DNA of 6,905 bases from Chthoniobacterales bacterium (lineage in GTDB: Bacteria; Verrucomicrobiota; Verrucomicrobiia; Chthoniobacterales; UBA10450), in the NCBI GenBank assembly GCA_013695925.1, contig JACCZO010000484.1, forward strand, positions 1-6,905, given 5' to 3'. The position numbers were made by a program, and so were the translations under genes. Positions 1 through 6,225 of this stretch are shown here, one piece after another. How positions within the stretch are numbered: the first letter of the stretch is position 1; each line of letters opens with the position of its first letter. The notes beneath the pieces were generated by a model. That model was given only the letters and a program-made list of their open reading frames with translations, searched no databases and was not told the origin of the DNA.

Positions 1-587
1 GAGTGCTGATGATTCAAGCCGTTCCAGATCATGCGCAAAACCGGGTCGCGCGTGCCGCGGGAAAGTTTCGAGGCTTCGTCCACATCGCCGGTCTCGAGCG
101 CGGTGAAAACCTTTTCGACCCGTTTCGGATCGCGGCGAAACCAGCGGAAACCCCACCAGACGCAGCGATCGATGACCACAAATAAGGAGACGATGGACAC
201 GATCAGGATCGGCCACATAATCGGCCCGCCTGCCTTAAACTGTCGAAGAAAGAAATTCGAGCTCTGCGTGGGCTCCGATGGAGCAGGAGCGGCGCCAGCT
301 TCGGGTGCCACAGTGGCTGTGACAGCGGGTGAAGTAACAGCAGCCGGTGAAGTGTCGGCTGTCGCGGGAGCTGTGCCCGGTTCCGGCGGAACAGCCGGTG
401 CGACTGTTGTCTCAGGCGCCGCGGCGACAGAAGCACCGGGAGCTGCAGCTTCCGGTGAAGTGGCCAGAGCGGGCGAAGTCTCCGGCACGCCGGGCGGGTT
501 CGTTTCCGGCGGCGGGGGTGGACTTTGCGCGAAGCCGGCGAGCGCGAAACTGAGACAGCAGAGACTAACGATTAGCGTTTTTTTCAT
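1..587 (-). CDS. ExbB/TolQ/MotA-family proton channel subunit, N-terminal part
   Basis: Reading the minus strand from the ATG at 587-585 gives 195 codons before the window ends, so the C-terminal part is missing. Residues 1-20 are a signal peptide (MKKTLIVSLC start, hydrophobic core, likely cleavage after GFA). Residues 22 to about 110 are a low-complexity Pro/Ala/Thr linker. Residues 120-143 form a transmembrane helix with the family hallmark GGPIMWPILIVSIVSLFVVI, followed by Arg-rich RWFRRDPKR and a cytoplasmic segment (ALETGDVDEASKL) typical of the ExbB cytoplasmic domain. Known family members pair with ExbD/TolR and use the proton gradient to energise TonB-dependent import or envelope integrity. 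An exbD partner would be expected beyond the left edge, but this is inference. The long periplasmic linker is much longer than in E. coli ExbB. No clear ribosome binding site precedes the ATG. The family call is firm; ExbB versus TolQ cannot be decided from this fragment. Confidence 0.88.
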   Translation of the reverse strand, partial: MKKTLIVSLCCLSFALAGFAQSPPPPPETNPPGVPETSPALATSPEAAAPGASVAAAPETTVAPAVPPEPGTAPATADTSPAAVTSPAVTATVAPEAGAAPAPSEPTQSSNFFLRQFKAGGPIMWPILIVSIVSLFVVIDRCVWWGFRWFRRDPKRVEKVFTALETGDVDEASKLSRGTRDPVLRMIWNGLNHQH

Positions 588-767
588 ATGGAGCAGGGTT
601 GATGGTGGATAGAGGATTCCGGCGATAATTGACCTTATCACAGAGGAAACGGTCGCGCGTCCAGCAAAAGTTTTCAGATTCTTTCCGCGGCAGTCCCTCA
701 TACACAGTCATCTATGAATCGATTTCACTTTTGCGGTGGGATGTAGAGGAAGCCTCCCAAATTGCAT

Positions 768-1553
768 CTAGGCAAGATTTTTTTTCGCGGGCCGGCAATT
801 TTCAACACGGTTGCGCAGCGCCGGCCAATCGCCCACCGTCGCCACCAATTCGTCGCCGGGACTGATCGGCCCCACTCCCGAAGGCGTCCCGGTGAGGATC
901 AGATCGCCCGGCAAGAGTGTGAGCTCCTGGCTCGCAAAAGAGACAATCTCCGCCACCGAATAAATCATTTGGCTGGTCCGGGCGCTCTGTCGGATCTCGC
1001 CGTTTTGCCGGAGCGAAATTTCGAGATCGCCGGTTTCCACCTCGCTATAAACAAAGGGCCCGACCGGAGTGTAGGTGTCGAAACTTTTGCAGCGTGAAAA
1101 TTGTTTCTCGGATTTCTGCAGGTCGCGGTCGCTGATGTCCTCCGCGATGGTGTAGCCGAAGACATGATCGAGGGCCCGCTCGACCGTGACGTTCTTCCCC
1201 GGCCGGCCGATCACCACCGCCAGCTCGGTTTCAAAATCGGTCTTGTGCTCCGGATAGGCGATCTGAATGGTGCACTCGTGCGGGAGGAGCGAGCTGGGCG
1301 CCTTGAACCAAATAAGAGGCGAGCCGATCTCGCTCCGCTGCATTTCCTTGATGTGATCGCTGTAATTCAGGCCGACCGCGATCACCTTGCTCGGCGCGAC
1401 CGGGAGATCGAGGGTCAGCTCGCCTAACGAACGCTTTTCGCCACTAAAATCGAGGCCAAGCCAGAAAGGGCGGGTCAGGAGATGAATTTCGTCGCCGCGC
1501 ACTTCGCCGTAGACACGCGCTCCATGAGAAAGAAAGCCGCCGAAAGTCCGCAT
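768..1553 (-). CDS. Fumarylacetoacetate hydrolase (FAH) family protein
   Basis: A complete 261-residue protein. It matches the FAH fold used by 2-hydroxyhepta-2,4-diene-1,7-dioate isomerases, acylpyruvases (YcgM type) and related C-C bond hydrolases or decarboxylases, which are cytoplasmic and divalent-metal dependent. Seen directly: VGLNYSDHIKEM at 60-71; FETELAVVIG at 107-116, whose E108 and E110 are the expected metal ligands; GYTIAEDISDRDLQ at 133-146, with D139 as the third ligand; YTPVGPF at 161-167; and LTGTPSGVG at 220-228. About 50 residues precede the catalytic domain, the usual short N-terminal part for this size class. No signal peptide. The ATG at 1553 fits the family length; a weak GGGG lies just upstream. 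The TAG stop is followed by a 180-base gap before the ExbB-type gene. Its only TTA codon lies in the CGTTAGGC motif near 1422-1430. The substrate cannot be predicted: neighbours are unrelated envelope genes and no aromatic catabolism genes are nearby. Confidence 0.93.
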   Translation of the reverse strand: MRTFGGFLSHGARVYGEVRGDEIHLLTRPFWLGLDFSGEKRSLGELTLDLPVAPSKVIAVGLNYSDHIKEMQRSEIGSPLIWFKAPSSLLPHECTIQIAYPEHKTDFETELAVVIGRPGKNVTVERALDHVFGYTIAEDISDRDLQKSEKQFSRCKSFDTYTPVGPFVYSEVETGDLEISLRQNGEIRQSARTSQMIYSVAEIVSFASQELTLLPGDLILTGTPSGVGPISPGDELVATVGDWPALRNRVENCRPAKKNLA

Positions 1554-1697
1554 GCGCCCCGACTCTTGGCGCGCCCCGCGGACTCGTCAAGCGAGAGCTG
1601 CCGCGGGTCGTGGTGCATTTTGAGGCTGATTGCACCGTATGGTCTGCGCCGGGATCACCCTTGAAAATGGACCACTCCTGCCGCGAAACGGCTTTGC

Positions 1698-2483
1698 CTA
1701 ACGATCAGACCGGGGCACGATCGCGACGAAATCGCGCACCTTTTTGAACTCGGAAATCGAGACCTTCTTTTCCTTCGTCGCGCACCAAAAGGCGCTCGAT
1801 GATCCGCCGTCGAGATTCAAGGCGCGCGCCACCTCGAGAGGTCCGAGGGCGGTCAGAATTTTCGCCAGGCGTGCCAGTGAGACCGGTTCGCAGTATCCGA
1901 GCGCGGCGCGCCCGTCAGTCGTGGTAAGAACGAATGTCCGCCGCGCTGAGCGCTCACCGTCCAGGCCCGCGACGGCTTTTCCCTGATCGACCAGGAACGG
2001 GCCGCACTGCACCGCTTCGCGCCAGGAGCGCTGACGCGGAAATTCGCTCGCGCGGAAGATTTCCACGCTTCCCGGCCGCGCGGCCAGCACTCCACTAAGA
2101 AGACGCGCCTTTCGAAACGGCGCGATTGTTTTTCCACCGCTGATGAGCAATCCGACCGGTTCGCCCTGTGGATCGAAATAGCCGCCATTCACGCCCGCGA
2201 GGAAATTGTCGCCGCTCATGACTTCAGCCAGGCGGCGGCCGGAGGCGGGCTGATCGATCACGCGCAGACTTGCGCTCTTGCTCGAAAACAAGGCCAGCTG
2301 CAACTCGACTTCGCGGTCGGAATCGGCCCCTAACGAATAGCGGCGATACTCGATCGTGCCGCCGGCTCCGGGCTGACGCTCCAGCGATTTAACCGCCCAA
2401 TCAGCCCGCGCGGCCGCGAGCGGAGAAAGCAGAAACGCGAATGCCAAAGACGCTAGCGCCAGCCGCCGCAGATCTTTCACCAT
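1698..2483 (-). CDS. Secreted phosphodiester glycosidase domain protein (NAGPA-like)
   Basis: A 261-residue protein. The frame stays open further upstream, to 2690, but that part reads as Arg/Ser-rich nonsense and overlaps the preceding fragment. I place the start at the ATG at 2483-2481 because it begins a good signal peptide (MVKDLRRLALASLAFAFLL, Ala-rich cleavage region near 24-27). The rest matches the phosphodiester glycosidase/NAGPA domain (Pfam family of mammalian N-acetylglucosamine-1-phosphodiester alpha-N-acetylglucosaminidase and bacterial YigE-like proteins). Signature segments are GVNGGYFDPQGEPVG at 97-111, QCGPFLVDQG at 159-168, RRTFVLTTTDGRAALG at 181-196, and LNLDGGSSSAFW at 222-233, the most conserved block of the family. 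It is probably exported and may act on an envelope or extracellular glycan, but bacterial substrates are mostly unknown. The stop codon TAG lies inside the recurrent TCGTTAGGC word. It begins 19 bases after the stop of the upstream fragment. Confidence 0.9.
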   Translation of the reverse strand: MVKDLRRLALASLAFAFLLSPLAAARADWAVKSLERQPGAGGTIEYRRYSLGADSDREVELQLALFSSKSASLRVIDQPASGRRLAEVMSGDNFLAGVNGGYFDPQGEPVGLLISGGKTIAPFRKARLLSGVLAARPGSVEIFRASEFPRQRSWREAVQCGPFLVDQGKAVAGLDGERSARRTFVLTTTDGRAALGYCEPVSLARLAKILTALGPLEVARALNLDGGSSSAFWCATKEKKVSISEFKKVRDFVAIVPRSDR

Positions 2484-2502
2484 GGATCGTGCACGGGGTA
2501 GT

Positions 2503-2754
2503 TCAGCTGCTCGATTGTGACCCAACCAACGATAATCGGTCGCGCAGAATGACCGAGTCCGGCTCGAGATGCGCGGTTGTATCGGAGAAACGCACTTCGT
2601 TTTCGCCTGGCTTGAGATCCAGCGCGACGTGATCGCGCACGACCGCGAAGTTCTGGTTGGCAATCGTCGGGGCGGGTTCGGCCCCGGCACCGGTCGCGCC
2701 GGCCAGGATAGCGAAAACCGCGAGTGGAAGCTGAATTTTCATCGGCGGGTTCAT
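2503..2754 (-). pseudogene. Short secreted fragment resembling the N-terminus of DUF4139 proteins
   Basis: An 83-residue open frame with a convincing signal peptide, starting at MNPPMKIQL or, more typically, at the second Met (2742, MKIQLPLAVFAILAG), with cleavage near GAGA. The mature part (NQNFAVVRDHVALDLKPGEN, then EVRFSDTTAHLEPDSVILRD) resembles, from memory of the family, the start of secreted DUF4139-domain proteins, which are normally several hundred residues long. After VILRD the frame runs out in RLSLVGSQSSS and a TGA. Adding one base after position 2533 or so would give VILRDP and then IIVGWVTIEQLNYPVHDPW, ending in a TGA at 2477 that overlaps the next gene's ATG. This suggests a frameshifted and deleted remnant, though a genuine short secreted protein is possible. 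It lies 66 bases after the Do protease gene and 19 bases before the glycosidase gene. Known for certain: the signal peptide and short length. Inferred: the family and the decay. Confidence 0.5.
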
Positions 2755-2820
2755 CGTAAAAGGTGCAGACCTGCGGACACGAGTTTTCTTAGAGGAAGAG
2801 AAAAGCGTGTTTAGCGCCGC

Positions 2821-4323
2821 CTAACCGCCGCCCACCCGCAACACCGCGAAGGTGCGGCTGCCTTTGCGATCGAGATAGAGCAGGATACCACGGGTCGGAT
2901 CGCCCTTCGTCAGGGCCTGACGGAAGCTGGCTACGTTGGTCACCGGTTTGCCGTCCACTTCCGTGATCACATCCTCGCGCCGGACGTCCTGCGCCGCCGC
3001 CATGCTGTTGTCTGCCACATCGGTCACGATCACGCCATGCTGCACCTTCAATTTCAATCGGATGGCGACCTCTTTGGTCAGATCCTGCACCTGCAGGCCG
3101 AAGCGATTGAGGTCCTCCTCCCGCGGCTCGGTCTGCGGCGCGGGCTGGGCCGCGGTGCGATCGATCTCGTTAGGCAATTCGCCCGTCGTGACCGCGATCT
3201 TCATCGTTTGGCCCTTGCGCCAGACGCCGAGCTCAACGTTTTGTCCGACCTTCTTTTTCAGAATCTCGTGCTGCAACTGAGTGTCGGTCGTGACGGGTGC
3301 GCCGTCGATCTGGGTGATGACATCAAAAGGCCGCAGCTCGCTTTTGTAAGCCGGCGCGTCGGCTTCGATTGTCCGCACGACCACGCCCTTCTCGACGCCT
3401 TTGAAGAGATCGCGAATCGAAGAATCCTCGCCTAACGTTTCGATCCGAATCCCGAGCCAGGGCCGAACGATCTTATTGCCGGAGATCAATTGTGTCCCGA
3501 TGTCGTTTACCAGGTTGCTCGGAATGGCGAAACCGAGACCGCGATTGAGGCCGTTAATGAGCGTGTTCATGCCGACCACTTTGCCGTCGATGTCGCAGAG
3601 TGGGCCGCCGCTGTTCCCCGGGTTGATCGACGTATCAGTCTGCAAATAATCCGCAATATTGTAGCCGCCCGTCGCCATCAATTTATTGCGCCCCTTCCCG
3701 CTGATCACTCCATAGGTGAAGGTGTAGTCGAGCTTGAAGGGCGCGCCGATCGCGAAAGCAAATTGCCCGACGCGGACGGCGTCGCTGTCGGCCAACTGCA
3801 CGACCGGCAGATTAGCGGCCTCGACCTTGATCACCGCGATATCGGTTTTCTCGTCAGTGCCGACTACTTGGCCGGGAAACTCGCGGCCATCCTGGAGTTT
3901 TACCGCCACCTTCTCGGCCCCTTCCACGACGTGAAGGTTGGTGTAGATAAACCCGTCCTGCCTAACGATAAAGCCGGAGCCTTCGCTTTGCACCGGCTCC
4001 GGCGCGCGCCCGCTCTTGTTCGAATTGTTATCATCCGGTGTCTGGAAAAAAAGATCGTCGAGCGACGTGTCGCTGCCGTCGTTTTTCTTGGTGACCTCAA
4101 TGATCACAACCGCGGGCGCGACCGTTTCGAAGACCTTGGCGAAAGCGCTGTTTAGTTGATGGACCACATCCTTTCCGGGGGCGGCGGCCGCGGCCGGGAT
4201 CGTGGGTGTCGGTTGGACGGCCGGCGCGGTGGGAGCGGGCGCGGGAACGGGAGAGGATTGCGCCAGCAATCCGATCGGCCAGGTGACGGCGGCGAGAAAA
4301 AGGCTTGAAAGAAGAGGACGCAT
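2821..4323 (-). CDS. htrA: Do/HtrA-family periplasmic serine protease with two PDZ domains
   Basis: A 500-residue protein from the ATG at 4323-4321; the open frame begins 23 codons earlier, but MRPLLSSLFLAAVTWPIGLLAQ is a clean signal peptide, so the later Met is chosen. Residues 23-49 are a Pro/Ala-rich linker. The trypsin-like domain spans about 55-275 with the complete triad: H131 in TNLHVV, D161 in KTDIAVIKV and S238 in NPGNSGGPL. PDZ1 covers about 287-382 (PWLGIRIETLG, GVVVRTIEADAPAYKSEL) and PDZ2 about 405-497 (GVIVTDVADNSMAAAQDVR, DVITEVDGKPVTNVASF), joined by an acidic, Pro-rich linker. This is the normal HtrA/DegP/DegQ layout and length: an ATP-independent protease/chaperone for misfolded periplasmic proteins. 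The usual TNNHVV reads TNLHVV here. The single TTA codon is in the CGTTAGGC word at 3430-3437, and the TAG stop is followed by GCGG, making GGTTAGGC. No sigma-E-type promoter is evident. Divergent from kamA. Confidence 0.96.
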   Translation of the reverse strand: MRPLLSSLFLAAVTWPIGLLAQSSPVPAPAPTAPAVQPTPTIPAAAAAPGKDVVHQLNSAFAKVFETVAPAVVIIEVTKKNDGSDTSLDDLFFQTPDDNNSNKSGRAPEPVQSEGSGFIVRQDGFIYTNLHVVEGAEKVAVKLQDGREFPGQVVGTDEKTDIAVIKVEAANLPVVQLADSDAVRVGQFAFAIGAPFKLDYTFTYGVISGKGRNKLMATGGYNIADYLQTDTSINPGNSGGPLCDIDGKVVGMNTLINGLNRGLGFAIPSNLVNDIGTQLISGNKIVRPWLGIRIETLGEDSSIRDLFKGVEKGVVVRTIEADAPAYKSELRPFDVITQIDGAPVTTDTQLQHEILKKKVGQNVELGVWRKGQTMKIAVTTGELPNEIDRTAAQPAPQTEPREEDLNRFGLQVQDLTKEVAIRLKLKVQHGVIVTDVADNSMAAAQDVRREDVITEVDGKPVTNVASFRQALTKGDPTRGILLYLDRKGSRTFAVLRVGGG

Positions 4324-4426
4324 AGATTGGCGATTTTCGACAGGGCGCGCAGTGCGCCGTTCAAACAGTAGCGGGAAGCATGCAGGCGGCAAGGCGCGGG
4401 CATTCGTGTGTCGTCCTCGTTTCTAA

Positions 4427-4465
4427 TCCTCGTCCTCGAAAGTCGGGCGTTCCTCACCAACGATT

Positions 4466-4477
<12 letters not shown>
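4427..4477. repeat. 14-base inverted repeat (possible hairpin)
   Basis: The left arm TCCTCGTCCTCGAA (4427-4440) is the exact reverse complement of TTCGAGGACGAGGA (4464-4477), separated by 23 bases. The right arm is formed by the first two units of the hexanucleotide tract, so the hairpin and tract share sequence. No T-run follows on either strand, so it does not look like a classic intrinsic terminator. It could form a cruciform or mark the end of a mobile repeat element. Confidence 0.85.
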
Positions 4478-4555
<78 letters not shown>

Positions 4556-4603
4556 AACAGGAGGGGAACCGCGAGGAGCGCGGCGCACCCCAAAGTGCCT
4601 TCA

Positions 4604-4630
4604 TTGACACATTATTTAACCCCCTTAACT
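4604..4630 (+). promoter_or_regulatory. Candidate sigma70-type promoter for kamA
   Basis: An exact TTGACA at 4604-4609 is followed after 15 bases by TTAACT (4625-4630), a poor -10 match at short spacing. If used, transcription would begin close to 4637 and leave a leader of only about a dozen bases before the ATG at 4649. It also lies downstream of the alternative GTG start at 4595, supporting the ATG. Only the -35 element is a strong match. Confidence 0.35.
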
Positions 4631-4648
4631 TTTTCCTCACAACACAAA

Positions 4649-5854
4649 ATGCTTACTCTTGCCGATGGCAAAAAGGACGGAAAGGAGTTCATCTCGCATG
4701 CGCCCGGATACTTCTCCGGTGTGGCGCCGGAACTCTGGAACGATTGGAAATGGCAGCTCAAGAATCGCGTCACGACCCTGGCGCAACTCGAGCAGCATCT
4801 CGTGCTTTCCGAAGAAGAGCGCGCGGGAGTCCTGCTCTCGGGCGACAAGCTCGCGCTCGCCGTCACCCCACATTTTTTTAACCTGATCGAACGCGACAAT
4901 CCCGACTGCCCGATCCGGCGTCAGGTCATCCCGCGGGTCGAGGAGACGTGGGCCTCACCCTACGACATGGCGGATCCGTGCGGCGAAGATTCGCACATGC
5001 CAGTGCCGGGTCTTGTCCATCGCTACCCCGATCGCGTCCTGTTTCTCGTCACTGACCGGTGCGCGAGTTATTGCCGATATTGCACCCGCGCTCGCGTCGT
5101 CAGTGGAGTGGGCGAACAGGAGCTGCACACTGAATTTGAAGCGGCCTTCAAATATCTCGAAGAACACACCGAAGTGCGCGACGTACTTCTCTCCGGCGGC
5201 GATGCCCTGCTCTTCAGCGATGCGAAGCTCGAGAAAATCCTCAGCCGCCTGCGCGCGATTCCGCACATTGAGTTTCTCCGCATCGGCACGCGGGTCCCGA
5301 TTTTTCTGCCGCAACGGATCACGCCGGAGCTTTGCCGGATGCTGCAAAAATATCATCCGCTCTGGATGAGCATTCACGTCAACCATCCGCGCGAGTTGAC
5401 CACCGAAGTGCGCGCCGGTCTCGAGATGCTGGCCAATCACGGGGTTCCGTTAGGCAACCAGAGCGTCCTGCTCGCGGGTGTGAACGACGATCTCGAGACG
5501 ATGAAAAATCTCGTGCACAAGCTACTCATCTGCCGGGTGCGACCCTACTATTTGTATCAGTGCGATTTGATCAACGGCTCCTCGCATCTGCGCGCGTCGG
5601 TCGCGAAAGGAATTGAGATCATCGAGGGGCTGCGCGGACACACCACCGGTTACGGCGTGCCGCAATTCGTCATCGACGCCCCGGGTGGCGGCGGCAAGGT
5701 CCCGATCAATCCCGGGTATGTCCTTTATCACGATAACGAGAAGATCGTGATCCGGAATTACGAAGGCAAAATCTTCGAATATCCGGAGACCGGAAACGAG
5801 AACGTGCAATTCGCGCCCCAGCGTGAATATCACGACGAATATCTCTATTCCTGA
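4649..5854 (+). CDS. kamA: Lysine 2,3-aminomutase (KamA), radical SAM enzyme
   Basis: A complete 401-residue protein, close to the roughly 415 residues of clostridial KamA. It interconverts L-alpha-lysine and L-beta-lysine in the cytoplasm using a 4Fe-4S cluster, S-adenosylmethionine and pyridoxal phosphate. The cluster motif CxxxCxxC is C138, C142, C145 (CASYCRYCTRARVV). The SAM-contacting LLSGGDALL is at 180-188. GNQSVLLAGVNDD (269-281) and RVRPYYLYQCDL (296-307) follow, and IDAPGGGGKVPINPGY (342-357) carries the PLP lysine, K350. D306 and D343 correspond to the two aspartates that bind the substrate epsilon-amino group, supporting lysine rather than glutamate 2,3-aminomutase. The full C-terminal region separates it from the shorter EF-P-modifying EpmB. 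The ATG at 4649 is chosen over an in-frame GTG at 4595. No Shine-Dalgarno. No beta-lysine acetyltransferase (ablB) adjoins it, so the product's use (osmolyte, EF-P modification, lysine breakdown) is unresolved. Its only TTA codon is in CGTTAGGC at 5448. Confidence 0.95.
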   Translation: MLTLADGKKDGKEFISHAPGYFSGVAPELWNDWKWQLKNRVTTLAQLEQHLVLSEEERAGVLLSGDKLALAVTPHFFNLIERDNPDCPIRRQVIPRVEETWASPYDMADPCGEDSHMPVPGLVHRYPDRVLFLVTDRCASYCRYCTRARVVSGVGEQELHTEFEAAFKYLEEHTEVRDVLLSGGDALLFSDAKLEKILSRLRAIPHIEFLRIGTRVPIFLPQRITPELCRMLQKYHPLWMSIHVNHPRELTTEVRAGLEMLANHGVPLGNQSVLLAGVNDDLETMKNLVHKLLICRVRPYYLYQCDLINGSSHLRASVAKGIEIIEGLRGHTTGYGVPQFVIDAPGGGGKVPINPGYVLYHDNEKIVIRNYEGKIFEYPETGNENVQFAPQREYHDEYLYS

Positions 5855-6225
5855 CCGGATTTTAGCAGGCGGGTGAACCGATGATTCCCGGGGAAAACCA
5901 CGCCCGGTCGCTTGCGGTCGCCGGGTAAAAAGAGCGCACCGCCGCCCGAAATTTTCCGACTGTGTGGCACAGCGCTGGCTGTTGAATACGCAAAGGGCAT
6001 CTCCACGAGCTTCGCTCAAGTCCCTCAAATTAACAGCCGCATTTACCGCTGGCGCAGAGACCTTTTTATGAACAATCCAGCCGTACCCATCCTCGTCGAC
6101 ATCCGCCTCGAATCTTCGCCGAAACAGCCACGCACACAGACCCGCACTGCACGACTTCTGCGCAATGTTCCGCGCTTCTATTCGCCTGCGCCCTGATCGG
6201 CGCTGCGAACACAGCCGCCGCCACG
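5855..6225. other. Intergenic region between kamA and the glycoside hydrolase gene
   Basis: About 370 bases with no gene I can support. It holds a short imperfect hairpin (CCCGG 5903-5907 with CCGGG 5921-5925, direct copies of CGGTCGC between) that lacks a T-run and is a poor terminator. It also holds a -24/-12-like element at 5965-5980. The last 60 bases (6165-6225) encode what looks like the signal peptide of the following gene. A 42-codon frame from the ATG at 6068 ends at a TGA (6194-6196) and has no recognisable domain. Confidence 0.6.
5965..5980 (+). promoter_or_regulatory. Weak sigma54-like -24/-12 element
   Basis: TGGCAC, five bases, then TGGCT keeps the GG and GC dinucleotides at the spacing of a sigma54 promoter (consensus TGGCAC-N5-TTGCW), with one mismatch in the -12 part. 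It lies about 200 bases before the glycoside hydrolase signal peptide. One such match in several kilobases can occur by chance, and no enhancer-binding site is recognised. Confidence 0.15.

Noticed and set aside
31..612. 193-codon open frame on the plus strand, rich in Gly/Ala/Val
   Set aside because: It is the antisense of the Pro/Ala-rich linker of the ExbB-type gene, has no domain, and the minus strand gives a clear signal peptide and membrane helix.
3490..4155. 221-codon open frame on the plus strand
   Set aside because: Lies wholly antisense to the protease domain of the Do protein; its sequence shows no family features and reflects GC-rich third-position bias.
5903..5925. Possible terminator after kamA
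   Set aside because: The stem is only five perfect base pairs plus a wobble and is followed by TAAAAAG rather than a T-run.
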